Source of the DNA: Deferribacter autotrophicus
Lineage (GTDB): Bacteria > Chrysiogenota > Deferribacteres > Deferribacterales > Deferribacteraceae
Direction of reading: 5' to 3'
DNA: 64,000 nt
Assembly: GCF_008362905.1 (NCBI RefSeq)
Contig: NZ_VFJB01000010.1
Span: 85,655 to 149,654 of the forward strand
Part shown: in pieces, positions 1 through 7,517 of the stretch
Layout of the letters: the number at the start of each line of letters is the position of its first letter
How positions within the stretch are numbered: position 1 is the stretch's first letter
Notes under the pieces: model-generated
Databases searched by the model: none
What the model saw: only the letters and a program-made list of their open reading frames with translations
What the model was told of the DNA's origin: nothing
Program-made: the position numbers and the translations under genes

Positions 1-213
1 GTTTATTTTAAAAATTTAAATGATGATTTGATAGAATGGTATATAGAAAATGATGAACCTTTTGACAAAGCAGGAGCCTACGGAATTCAGGGTATGGGAT
101 GCTTACTCGTAGAAAAGATTGAAGGTAGCTACGAAAATGTGGTAGGTTTGCCTGTTTCAAAACTTTTTGATGTTTTTAAAGAAATAGGAATAAGTCCATA
201 TAGGGGGTTATAG
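1..213 (+). CDS. maf: Maf-family nucleotide pyrophosphatase, C-terminal part
   Basis: The reading frame is open from the first base, so this is the 3' end of a gene that starts outside the window. The visible 70 residues include the stretch AGAYGIQGMG and, near the end, ENVVGLPVSKL. Both are hallmarks of the C-terminal half of Maf/YhdE/YceF proteins, which hydrolyse non-canonical or pyrimidine nucleoside triphosphates in the cytoplasm and have been linked to septum control. The stop codon overlaps the GTG start of the next gene by one base (TAGTG), so the two are probably translated from one mRNA. Which Maf subfamily it belongs to cannot be told from this fragment. Confidence 0.88.
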   Translation, partial: VYFKNLNDDLIEWYIENDEPFDKAGAYGIQGMGCLLVEKIEGSYENVVGLPVSKLFDVFKEIGISPYRGL

Positions 214-1766
214 TGGAATTTAAAAATCTTGCTGATATGCTAACAAAAAATGCTAAAAGGTATAAAAACAAAAAATACATCTTTTTTGAAGATCAAAAAT
301 ACACATTTAACCAAGTAAATAAAATAACAAATAAACTTGCCAATGCTTTACTTCGTCTTGGTCTGAAAAAAGGTGACAGAGTAGCTATCCTCCTTGATAA
401 TTCTCCAGAGTTCATATTTTCATTTTTTGGAATTACAAAATGTGGTGCTGTGGCTGTACCTATAAATAATTTTTTGAAAGAAGAAGAAATTACATATATT
501 CTGAATGATTGTGAAGTAAAATTTTTAATTTCATCAGAGAATTATAAAGACTTTTTCCCGTACTTAAAAAGTAACACAAATTCTTTAGAGGAAATTTTGA
601 CCTACGATTTTTCCTCTTCTTACTCAGTAAATTTAAATGAATTAATGGCAAATGAATCAGACGAGAATTTGCCATGCGATTATGACATGGAAGAGTTAGC
701 TGTTCTCATATATACATCGGGAACAACCGGTAATCCAAAAGGCGCAATGTTAACCCATAAAAACCTTCTTTCAAATTGCCATAGTACAACTCAAGCTTTT
801 AAAGTCAAAAAAAGAGACAGATTTTTACTGTTCCTTCCTATGTTCCATTCCTACGCATTCACCACCTGTGTGCTACTTCCTACTTTTTTAGGTTGCTCAA
901 TCATTATTTTGCGCTCAGTATTGGAATTAAGAAGTAAAAAATTTAAAAATATACTCTTATTTAAAAGACCTACCTTTTTCTTAGGTGTTCCTCAGGTTTA
1001 TTCAGCCCTTGCAAAAGCAAAATTACCAAATTGGTTTATTAAGTTTCTTTATCCTGTAAGAATACATGCAAGTGGCGGTGCACCTTTACCTGAAGAGATT
1101 TTAAATGTTTTTAAAGAGAGATTTAAAAAACCTATTATTGAAGGATATGGACTTTCTGAAGCGTCCCCCGTTGTTTCTGTTAATAGATTAGAATGGCAAA
1201 AGCCTTATTCTGTGGGACTCCCTCTGCCAGGTGTTGAAGTGAAGGTGGTCAATGACGATGAAGAAGAGCTACCTGTTGGTGAGATAGGTGAGTTGATAGT
1301 AAAAGGCCCAAATATTATGAAAGGCTATTGGAATTTACCAGAAGCCACTACACAAGCAATCAGAAACGGATGGTTATTTACCGGAGATATGGCAAGATTG
1401 GATGAAGATGGTTTTATTTATATCGTTGATAGAAAAAAAGACTTGATAATTGTAAAAGGGATAAATGTATACCCAAGGGAAATAGAAGAGCTCCTTTATC
1501 AGTACCCAGGGGTTGAAGCAGCTGCAGTAATAGGAATACCAGATGAAGCAAGCGGAGAAGTTCCTGTTGCATATGTAATGCCAGCTGATGGTGCAGAACT
1601 AAAAGAAAAGGATATAAAAAACTATCTTAAAGAACACCTTGCAAATTATAAATTACCAAGGAAAATAATTTTCACTAAAGAATTACCTATGACAGCTACT
1701 GGAAAAGTGTTAAAGAGAAAACTAAAAGAACTAGTTTTAAAAGACTATCAAAATAAAAAAAGTTGA
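213..1766 (+). CDS. AMP-dependent acyl-CoA synthetase (long-chain fatty-acid--CoA ligase type)
   Basis: This 517-residue protein belongs to the ANL adenylating superfamily, which activates a carboxylic acid with ATP and joins it to CoA. The P-loop-like motif YTSGTTGNPKGAM lies near residue 167, GYGLSEASP near 311, TGDMARLDEDG near 395 and the C-terminal lysine motif PMTATGKVLKRKL near 495. These are the family's A3, A5, A7 and A10 motifs in the right order, and the length is normal. It starts at a GTG that overlaps the maf stop. Chain-length preference cannot be read from the sequence; the overall look is of medium/long-chain ligases. A strong hairpin terminator follows about 80 bases after the stop. 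Confidence 0.9.
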   Translation: MEFKNLADMLTKNAKRYKNKKYIFFEDQKYTFNQVNKITNKLANALLRLGLKKGDRVAILLDNSPEFIFSFFGITKCGAVAVPINNFLKEEEITYILNDCEVKFLISSENYKDFFPYLKSNTNSLEEILTYDFSSSYSVNLNELMANESDENLPCDYDMEELAVLIYTSGTTGNPKGAMLTHKNLLSNCHSTTQAFKVKKRDRFLLFLPMFHSYAFTTCVLLPTFLGCSIIILRSVLELRSKKFKNILLFKRPTFFLGVPQVYSALAKAKLPNWFIKFLYPVRIHASGGAPLPEEILNVFKERFKKPIIEGYGLSEASPVVSVNRLEWQKPYSVGLPLPGVEVKVVNDDEEELPVGEIGELIVKGPNIMKGYWNLPEATTQAIRNGWLFTGDMARLDEDGFIYIVDRKKDLIIVKGINVYPREIEELLYQYPGVEAAAVIGIPDEASGEVPVAYVMPADGAELKEKDIKNYLKEHLANYKLPRKIIFTKELPMTATGKVLKRKLKELVLKDYQNKKS

Positions 1767-1843
1767 AAAATTCAGAATACCAAAGGAAATAAGTGCAAGT
1801 AGCTGTTGTTGCAAATTTAACAGACGATAAATTTAAATTCAAT

Positions 1844-1880
1844 AAAAAAATGGGGGAGCGAAATGCTCCCCCATTTTTTT
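1844..1880. terminator. Bidirectional rho-independent terminator
   Basis: A perfect 10-bp stem (atgggggagc / gctcccccat) with a 5-base loop is flanked by an A run on the left and a T run on the right. It can therefore end transcription from both convergent genes, the acyl-CoA ligase and the cytochrome. Confidence 0.92.
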
Positions 1881-1892
1881 AATTAGAAGATT

Positions 1893-2945
1893 TTACTTTA
1901 ATTTACTAGGTTTAACCCCATTCTTACCAAGGTATTCAATTATCTGATTCATCATCTCAAGATGCTGTTTTACATCCAATTGGCCATCTGTACTAACTTT
2001 CTTCCAGAGCTGCTCTTTACTCATGTTCTGATGGCAACCCATACATGTACCTGTTTTTAGTATAGTATCAATTTCTTTTTTATTAAAAGGTCTACTGAGT
2101 GGCCAGTGTGTACCTACAGTGGCAAGCTGTTTTCCATCTCTGGTTACAATCTGTGACCAGTCAAACTTAAGTTGTGGAATACCAGGTATTTGAACTTGGT
2201 ATTTCTTTGGTATAGGCTTAAATGTTTTTGCATCAATTAAATCTTCCACTATATCCTCATCATATTTACCAAATAGACCACCACCTATACCTAAACCAAC
2301 AGTTTTTGGATTTGTATGACAGCTCTCACAAGTTCTTGCTTTTCTTTGGGCTGTATGAGGTTGAACAGGTGCCATATCAATCGCTAACGGTGGCTCTTTC
2401 TGCCCTCGTTCTTTAGCTTCATCATAGCTGTATTCAATTCGATTATTTATTAACACCTTACCATCAGGTCCAATAACAGTATAAGTTACCTGACATCCTG
2501 GCATAAGTGGAGTTACACGATTCTCACCATTATAACCAAGTACAGGATCTTCCCATCTCAAATATGATCTTGATTCCATAGCTTTACCTGGTGATTTGAT
2601 TCCCGGTTTTCCTAATGGAGCATCCGCAGTTAAACCATTTTTATATCTTTCTGGTACATTACCGGATGCAACCCAGTCTATATTTGTTTTACCATTAGAT
2701 AAATCCACCTTCACGTGGCAGCCATAACATTGAGGTACCCATGAAGAATGACATGCATAACATTCCATCTTATCCATGTGTTTTTGAACAGATTTCATTG
2801 CCACTTTACCTTCATAGTTACCATAAGGTTCCTTATGGTAACTATCTTCAAAAATATTTTTAAACTTGGTGTAAAATTTACACAATTGTGTAAATTTTAC
2901 ACAGCTTCCAAGTAACGCTATTCTAGCTATTCCCTTAAATATCAA
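1893..2945 (-). CDS. Multiheme cytochrome c, probably truncated at the N terminus
   Basis: The frame encodes four CXXCH heme sites (CYACH, CYGCH, CESCH, CMGCH), so the product would be a c-type cytochrome of the respiratory multiheme kind, normally exported. The annotated N terminus is not credible. It has no signal peptide, and its first 35 or so residues are encoded by two perfect palindromes (32-34 bp and 2 x 15 bp), while the cytochrome-like sequence begins only near YGNYEGKVAMKSVQ. This suggests that the real gene lost its 5' part, including signal peptide and possibly further heme sites, and is now a remnant. An alternative is that the palindromes are an assembly or fold-back artefact that replaced the true start. 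The redox partner is unknown. Confidence 0.7.
   Translation of the reverse strand: MIFKGIARIALLGSCVKFTQLCKFYTKFKNIFEDSYHKEPYGNYEGKVAMKSVQKHMDKMECYACHSSWVPQCYGCHVKVDLSNGKTNIDWVASGNVPERYKNGLTADAPLGKPGIKSPGKAMESRSYLRWEDPVLGYNGENRVTPLMPGCQVTYTVIGPDGKVLINNRIEYSYDEAKERGQKEPPLAIDMAPVQPHTAQRKARTCESCHTNPKTVGLGIGGGLFGKYDEDIVEDLIDAKTFKPIPKKYQVQIPGIPQLKFDWSQIVTRDGKQLATVGTHWPLSRPFNKKEIDTILKTGTCMGCHQNMSKEQLWKKVSTDGQLDVKQHLEMMNQIIEYLGKNGVKPSKLK
2814..2845. repeat. Perfect inverted repeat, 15-bp arms, 2-base loop
   Basis: atagttaccataagg is followed by tt and then its exact reverse complement. It lies inside the 5' part of the truncated cytochrome frame, 24 bases from a second perfect palindrome. A near loop-less hairpin inside a coding frame is unusual and marks a breakpoint or an artefact. 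Confidence 0.9.
2864..2913. repeat. 34-bp perfect palindrome with extended arms (two 13-bp operator-like units)
   Basis: Bases 2869-2902 form a perfect palindrome. Inside it are two near-identical palindromic 13-mers, tgtaaaatttaca (2870-2882) and tgtaaattttaca (2889-2901), separated by six bases. Outer arms acttgg / ccaagt (2864-2869 and 2908-2913) add a further 6-bp match, with five unpaired bases on one side. It could be a tandem operator between the two divergent genes, or a rearrangement scar at the cytochrome 5' end. Confidence 0.85.
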
Positions 2946-2967
2946 TCAGTTATCAACTTTTGGCATT

Positions 2968-2984
2968 CTGGCATCCTTTATGCT
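2968..2984 (+). promoter_or_regulatory. Candidate sigma-54 promoter
   Basis: CTGGCATCCTTTATGCT has the GG and GC doublets separated by exactly 10 bases, as in the -24/-12 consensus YTGGCAC-N5-TTGCW, with one departure in the -12 half (ATGC for TTGC). It would give a leader of about 35 bases before the ATG of the Gly/Met-rich protein. Confidence 0.4.
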
Positions 2985-3030
2985 CTAAATATAAATGTAA
3001 ACGTTGAAAAAAACATTAGGAGGTGCAGTT

Positions 3031-3474
3031 ATGAAAAAACTGTTAATTTTAGCAACAATAGTAGTTTTTGGAGCAACTTTAGCTTTTGCTCAAGGACCAG
3101 GATTCGGTAGAGGTTTTGGTTATGGATACGGAATGGGACCTGGAATGATGGGTCGTGGTATGATGGGACCAGGTTACAATCAAGGTTATGCCCCAGGTGC
3201 TGGCTATGGTCCAGGCTATTGCATGGGCTACGGTTACGGCGCAGGTTTTCAAGGCCCTGTAAAACAGATCACAGAAGAAGATGCAAAAAAAGCAGTGGAA
3301 AAAGTTTTGAAAGAAAATTTTAAAGGCTACACAATAAAAGAAGTTGAGAAATTCAGAGTGCCAATGGGAACAATGTATGAAGTTGATGTTGTAGATTCTG
3401 CAGGTAACAAATTTGAATTTCATGTAAACCCTTGGGGTTTTGTCAGAGGGCCTTTTCCTGACTACAATAATTAA
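3031..3474 (+). CDS. Exported Gly/Met/Tyr-rich protein with PepSY-like C-terminal domain
   Basis: The start is placed at the ATG preceded by AGGAGGTG rather than at a TTG 27 bases upstream. The 147-residue product begins with a clear signal peptide (MKKLLILATIVV...AFAQ). Residues 25-75 are a low-complexity segment rich in Gly, Met, Tyr and Pro (repeats such as GYGMGPGMMGRGMMGPG). The rest is a small alpha/beta domain whose motif TEEDAKKAVEKVLKE and strand pattern look like PepSY-type domains. Met/Gly-rich segments in exported proteins often bind Cu(I) or other soft metals, but that is inference. A terminator follows, then a small SHOCT membrane protein whose N terminus is also Gly/Phe-rich; the two may work together. 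No enzymatic role is apparent. Confidence 0.75.
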   Translation: MKKLLILATIVVFGATLAFAQGPGFGRGFGYGYGMGPGMMGRGMMGPGYNQGYAPGAGYGPGYCMGYGYGAGFQGPVKQITEEDAKKAVEKVLKENFKGYTIKEVEKFRVPMGTMYEVDVVDSAGNKFEFHVNPWGFVRGPFPDYNN

Positions 3475-3502
3475 AAGAGGGGCAACCTCCCCTCTTTTTT
3501 TA
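3473..3502 (+). terminator. Rho-independent terminator
   Basis: A stem aaaagagggg / cccctctttt is followed by a run of T. It lies directly after the Gly/Met-rich gene and ends only 16 bases before the next gene, so it may attenuate rather than fully stop transcription. Confidence 0.8.
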
Positions 3503-3517
3503 ACAAGGAGGTAAGCA

Positions 3518-3763
3518 ATGATTCACGGATTTGGTGGTGGATACGGATTTGGTTTTATGGGCATATTTAATATGATTATCTGGCTTGTTATATTAATTGC
3601 TATCATTTATGCATTAATTTATCTGATAAAAGGTTTTACATCACACTCAAATATCAAAGAGTCGAGCTCACATGAGGCTTTAAAAATATTAAATCAACGC
3701 TATGCAAAGGGTGAAATAACAAAAGAAGAATATATCGATATGAAAAGAGACATAGAAGATTAA
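3518..3763 (+). CDS. Small membrane protein with C-terminal SHOCT domain
   Basis: An 81-residue protein with one transmembrane helix (about residues 15-40, FNMIIWLVILIAIIYALIYL). The C-terminal segment LKILNQRYAKGEITKEEYIDMKRDIE is a textbook SHOCT motif, a short domain found at the ends of many bacterial proteins and thought to mediate oligomerisation or binding. AAGGAGGT stands 7 bases before the ATG. The first 15 residues are Gly/Phe-rich, echoing the exported protein upstream. The function is not known; in many genomes such small SHOCT proteins sit beside copper or heavy-metal genes. Confidence 0.8.
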   Translation: MIHGFGGGYGFGFMGIFNMIIWLVILIAIIYALIYLIKGFTSHSNIKESSSHEALKILNQRYAKGEITKEEYIDMKRDIED

Positions 3764-3833
3764 AAATTATTTTATTGATTACAGTTTAACCATAGAAAAT
3801 GGCCTTAAAAGTTTTATTAATCTAACTTTTTTA

Positions 3834-3862
3834 TTGACATATAACATTATTGCTTATATATA
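3834..3862 (+). promoter_or_regulatory. Sigma-70 promoter of the iron-uptake operon
   Basis: A perfect -35 TTGACA is separated by 17 bases from a -10 TATATA, about 25 bases before the FTR1 start codon. It is one of the best housekeeping promoters in the window. No clear Fur box is visible beside it. Confidence 0.75.
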
Positions 3863-3887
3863 ACCTCAAAATTCATAGGAGGTTGGT

Positions 3888-4697
3888 ATGATAAGTTTTG
3901 TTATAACTTTTAGGGAAACTTTAGAAGCAGCGCTTATTGTTGGTATAATCTGTGCTTATCTAACAAAAACAAAAAATCAGCATTACAAAAAACATGTAAA
4001 TATTGGAATAATATCTGGAATTTTTCTGAGCATTATTGGAGCTATAATTTTCAATGCAATAGCTGGTGGATTTGAAGGTAAAGCTGAAGAAATTTTTGAA
4101 GGCATAACAATGATTATTGGGGCACTTTTAATTGCTACAGTAATTTCATGGATGTCCACAAAGAAAAACATTACGCAGGAAATAACCAATAAAGTAGATC
4201 ATGCATTAAAAACAGGTACTGCCTTGGGAATACTATTTCTTGTAACCATATCAATACTTAGAGAAGGGATTGAAACTGTTATATTTTTAAACGCAGCAAT
4301 GACAAATTTAGATTTCAATCAAATAATCTTTGCTCTTTTAGGAATTATAATTGGGGCTTTTACTGGGTTTGTGGTATATAAAGGATTGTACAAAGTTAAT
4401 CTGAAAACACTTTTTAATATTTCCTCTGTTCTGTTAATTTTATTTTCTGCAGGACTTTTTGCTCATGGTATACATGAGCTTCAAGAAGCTGGAGTTATCC
4501 CTGTTATTATAGAACATGTATGGGATATAAATCCAGCAGACAAAACACATCCATTTCACGAAAACGGCTTAATTGGCAGTTTTCTAAAAACTCTTTTTGG
4601 ATACAACGGTAACCCATCTTTGTTGGAAGTGCTTAGTTATATTTTTATGCTTCTTTCCACTATTTTTATATGGAAAAGAAAAAATCTCAGAAGTTGA
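3888..4697 (+). CDS. FTR1-family iron permease
   Basis: A 269-residue polytopic inner-membrane protein. The N-terminal FRETLEAALIVGI and the mid-protein REGIETVIFL contain the paired RExxE motifs that bind iron in yeast Ftr1p and bacterial EfeU-type permeases. The length and roughly seven hydrophobic segments fit the family. It moves ferric or ferrous iron across the cytoplasmic membrane together with periplasmic partners. Here it begins an operon with a DUF2318 lipoprotein, an FtsX-type permease and an ABC ATPase. That set matches the iron system next to P19 in Campylobacter (Cj1658-Cj1663), although no P19 gene is present. AGGAGG precedes the ATG. Confidence 0.9.
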   Translation: MISFVITFRETLEAALIVGIICAYLTKTKNQHYKKHVNIGIISGIFLSIIGAIIFNAIAGGFEGKAEEIFEGITMIIGALLIATVISWMSTKKNITQEITNKVDHALKTGTALGILFLVTISILREGIETVIFLNAAMTNLDFNQIIFALLGIIIGAFTGFVVYKGLYKVNLKTLFNISSVLLILFSAGLFAHGIHELQEAGVIPVIIEHVWDINPADKTHPFHENGLIGSFLKTLFGYNGNPSLLEVLSYIFMLLSTIFIWKRKNLRS

Positions 4698-4768
4698 ACT
4701 CTTATAAAATAACTGAACTTTTAAAAATAATTCATATCAAACCAATATGATATAAAAGGAGGATAAAA

Positions 4769-5203
4769 ATGCTAAAAATTAGAAATCTTGTTTTAAGCCT
4801 TTTAGTACTGTTTATATTAATTTCATGTGGTGGCGGTAAATACAAAAATGTCACCGCTGAAAATGGTATTGTAAAAATCCCTGTTAATGAAGTTAATGAT
4901 GGGAAAATTCATTATTATGTTTACAAAACGCCTAATAAAGAAATAAAATTTTTTATTCTTGCAGACAACCATGGTACAATCAGGGCAGCTTTTGACGCAT
5001 GCGATGTTTGTTATCCAGAAAAAAAAGGATACCGTCAGGAAGGTGATTTTGTAATATGTAATAATTGTGGTCAACGATTTCATGAATCTAAAATAAATGA
5101 AGTGAAAGGCGGTTGCAATCCAGCTCCATTAAAAAGAAACTATGACAAAAATTTTATTTACATAAAAGTTAACGACATCTTGCAAGGTTCATTTTATTTT
5201 TAA
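4769..5203 (+). CDS. DUF2318 lipoprotein of the iron-uptake operon
   Basis: A 144-residue exported lipoprotein with the lipobox LILISC ending at about residue 20. The mature part carries CDVC (near residue 74), CNNC (near 92) and a further Cys at about 112 in GGCNPAP, the conserved cysteine set of DUF2318 proteins. These are described as Fe-S or metal-binding membrane-anchored proteins and accompany FTR1 or ABC iron systems. It probably handles iron or electrons on the periplasmic face for the adjacent permeases. AAAGGAGG stands 7 bases before the ATG. Confidence 0.85.
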   Translation: MLKIRNLVLSLLVLFILISCGGGKYKNVTAENGIVKIPVNEVNDGKIHYYVYKTPNKEIKFFILADNHGTIRAAFDACDVCYPEKKGYRQEGDFVICNNCGQRFHESKINEVKGGCNPAPLKRNYDKNFIYIKVNDILQGSFYF

Positions 5204-5235
5204 TCAATTTTGATTTAAAGCTAAGAGTTTGAACA

Positions 5236-6399
5236 ATGAATTTGTTAACAATACCATTACGCAATCTGAAAAGAAAATTATTAAGAACGATATTATTAAT
5301 TACCGTATTTACTTTTGGAATAACATCAATTGTTACATTAAACAATATTTCAAAAGTAGTAGGAAAAAGTTTAGAAAAAAAATTAAATGAGTTTGGTGCA
5401 AATATTATTATTTATCCCAAAACAGAAAAATTAAAAATTTCTTATGGAGGATTTGATCTGGGAAACCTTTCTTACACTGTAAAATATTTACCAGTGAAAG
5501 AAAGTGTTGAAAAAATTAAAAATATCGAATTGAACCGAAACATTAGCTCTATTGCACCAAAACTTATTACCCTTTATAAAATAAATGATAAACATGTAGG
5601 AGTAATAGGTATAAAATGGTCTGAAGAAAAAAAAATTAAAAGTTACTGGAGTATTAATGGAAAATTTCCTGAAAACAAAAATGAAATTCTTATAGGCAAA
5701 AACGTCGCAAAAACCTTAAATTTAACGCTTGGCAGCATAGTCGAATTAAAAAATACCAAATACAAAATATCGGGTATCCTGAATAATACTGGGACAGATG
5801 ATGATAATGTTATTTTTATGGATATCGATGAACTTCAGAAAATCTCTGGATTAGAAAATTTAGCAAACTTTATTGAAGTCTCAGCTCTTTGCTCAGGTTG
5901 TCCCATTGATGATATAGTAAAACAAATATCTGAAAAACTTCCTAATACTGATATTAAAGCACTTCAAAGCATAGTAAAACAACGTATGTCAGCGATCAAA
6001 TTTGTAGAAAAATTAGCATATTCTGTCAGCGTAGTGATTTTGGTTATTGCTTGTTTTATGATTGCAATGTTTATGTTTGCATCTGTAAATGAAAGAAAAA
6101 AAGAAGTTGGATTATTAAGATCACTAGGTTATTCGAAATTTAATATTTTCAACATTTTTAGCTTTGAAGCGATGCTGATGGGATCAATTTCAGGTATTTG
6201 CGGATATATATTAGGCTATTTATTCACCTTTTATGGATTATCTATACTAAAAATTAACAACGTTGCTCCTGAAAAATTCAATTTTGTCGAATTTCTATTA
6301 GTAGTAATTGGTGTTATTATCATTTCTACGGTATCTGCTTCTTTTCCAGCACTTAAAGCCTCTAAAATTGAACCATCAGAAGCTCTGATACAATTATAA
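5236..6399 (+). CDS. FtsX/MacB-type ABC transporter permease
   Basis: A 387-residue protein with the typical layout: an N-terminal membrane helix (residues 15-35), a large periplasmic domain (about 40-255), then three helices (about 260-385). The C terminus holds the FtsX-family signature NERKKEVGLLRSLGYSKFNIF and ends with the characteristic PALKASKIEPSEAL. The periplasmic domain carries a CSGC pair near residue 220, which could bind metal or form a disulfide. The ATPase is encoded 15 bases downstream. Campylobacter has two permeases in the related locus; here there is one. It is likely the energised partner of the FTR1/DUF2318 pair, not a macrolide exporter. Confidence 0.87.
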   Translation: MNLLTIPLRNLKRKLLRTILLITVFTFGITSIVTLNNISKVVGKSLEKKLNEFGANIIIYPKTEKLKISYGGFDLGNLSYTVKYLPVKESVEKIKNIELNRNISSIAPKLITLYKINDKHVGVIGIKWSEEKKIKSYWSINGKFPENKNEILIGKNVAKTLNLTLGSIVELKNTKYKISGILNNTGTDDDNVIFMDIDELQKISGLENLANFIEVSALCSGCPIDDIVKQISEKLPNTDIKALQSIVKQRMSAIKFVEKLAYSVSVVILVIACFMIAMFMFASVNERKKEVGLLRSLGYSKFNIFNIFSFEAMLMGSISGICGYILGYLFTFYGLSILKINNVAPEKFNFVEFLLVVIGVIIISTVSASFPALKASKIEPSEALIQL

Positions 6400-6414
6400 A
6401 GTAGGAGTAGTAAA

Positions 6415-7086
6415 ATGTTAGTTGCAAAAAATATATATAAATCATACAGTTCTAACGGTATTAAAAATTTAGTTTTAAAAAACATATCCATAGAAATAAA
6501 TAGCAGTGATTTTGTATGTATTGTTGGTAGATCTGGATCAGGTAAAAGTACTTTGATTAACGTTTTATCAACTCTTCTAAAACCAGACGAGGGTACTATT
6601 TTATACAACAACATTGATATCACTTCACTTTCAGAAAAAGAGTTAAACAATCTAAGACTTAAAGATTTTTCAATAGTATTCCAATTCCATCATTTAATGC
6701 CTTATCTCACTGCCATCGAGAATGTGTTGTTACCTTTTATGAGCAATTTTAAACCTGTCACTAAAAAACAATATGAAAAAGCAAAAGAAGCACTTGCTAA
6801 AGTAGGCTTAGCGGGAAAAGAAAACAGATTACCTGGGCAACTCTCTGGAGGTGAGCAACAAAGAGTTGCAATTGCAAGAGCTATTGTAAAATCACCTAAA
6901 GTTCTGTTTGCTGATGAACCTACTGGAAGTCTCGATAAAGCCAATGGTGATGAAGTCATAAAAATTTTACATAACTTAAATGATGAAGGAATCGCTGTAG
7001 TTATGGTAACCCATGAAATTAATTACGCAAAAAACTGTTCAAAAGTAATCGAAATGGAAGATGGGATTATCAAATCTATAAATTAG
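6415..7086 (+). CDS. ABC transporter ATP-binding protein (MacB/LolD type)
   Basis: A 223-residue nucleotide-binding protein with Walker A GRSGSGKST (about residues 38-46), Q-loop FQFHHLMPYLTA, ABC signature LSGGEQQRVAIARA, Walker B VLFADEPTGSLD and a switch histidine in VTHEINYA. The HHLMPYLTAIENVLLPF segment is typical of the LolD/MacB/FtsE branch that works with FtsX-type permeases such as the gene just upstream. AGTAGGAG precedes the start. It closes the iron-uptake operon and is followed at once by a terminator. Confidence 0.9.
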   Translation: MLVAKNIYKSYSSNGIKNLVLKNISIEINSSDFVCIVGRSGSGKSTLINVLSTLLKPDEGTILYNNIDITSLSEKELNNLRLKDFSIVFQFHHLMPYLTAIENVLLPFMSNFKPVTKKQYEKAKEALAKVGLAGKENRLPGQLSGGEQQRVAIARAIVKSPKVLFADEPTGSLDKANGDEVIKILHNLNDEGIAVVMVTHEINYAKNCSKVIEMEDGIIKSIN

Positions 7087-7100
7087 TTAAACTTTACTTA

Positions 7101-7134
7101 AATAACCTGGACTAGATGTCCAGGTTATTTTTCA
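7101..7134 (+). terminator. Rho-independent terminator of the iron operon
   Basis: The stem aataacctggac / gtccaggttatt with a 5-base loop is followed by TTTTTC, just after the ATPase stop codon. Confidence 0.88.
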
Positions 7135-7517
7135 AACAATTATCCTTTTAAGTGCAAACAAATCAAGTGCTATAAATCTAGCTTACCCCTATTTCATTAA
7201 TATTTTCAAAGACCATTACATCGTAATTGATGCTAACTTTTTGATATTACAAAAAAACTCAGTTCTTGTTATTATGACATTCTGAACTCATTTCAGAATC
7301 TACTTATTTAACAGACAGTTAGATCCTAAAAACTAGTTCAGGTTAATTTGCCATACTGAAATTTTTCAAAAAAATAAAAAAATTCTGAAAAGATAATAAA
7401 AATATGTTATAATTTTTTATCAAGGCAATCTTAATAAAGGAATAATCATACAATCTTTAAGGTATAATTATTCCGTTAGCTAAAAATAATGTAAGATATC
7501 ATTAAAAGGAGAACAAT
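7135..7517. other. AT-rich intergenic region with a decayed palindromic element
   Basis: No gene is supported here. It contains an imperfect inverted repeat at 7279-7303 / 7320-7342. The left arm includes attctgaactcatttcagaat, itself an 8-bp-arm hairpin. It also holds an 8-bp inverted repeat, ggaataat / attattcc (7439-7446 / 7467-7474), about 45 bases before the next start codon, and a possible -10 box TATAAT at 7408-7413. Confidence 0.6.
7279..7342. repeat. Degenerate REP-like inverted repeat
   Basis: The left arm ends in cagaatcta and the right arm starts with tagatcctaa. The reverse complement of the right arm shares ctgaact and gatcta/aatcta blocks with the left. It resembles an eroded copy of the dispersed palindromes that begin with GTCATTCTGAAC in many bacterial genomes. 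Confidence 0.5.

Noticed and set aside
3004..3030. Upstream TTG start for the Gly/Met-rich protein
   Set aside because: The ATG at 3031 has a perfect AGGAGGTG and begins a proper signal peptide.
7439..7474. 8-bp inverted repeat ggaataat / attattcc before the frameshifted exported protein, as a riboswitch or operator
   Set aside because: Arms are short and AT-rich and no conserved riboswitch core is visible; kept only as a note in the intergenic entry.
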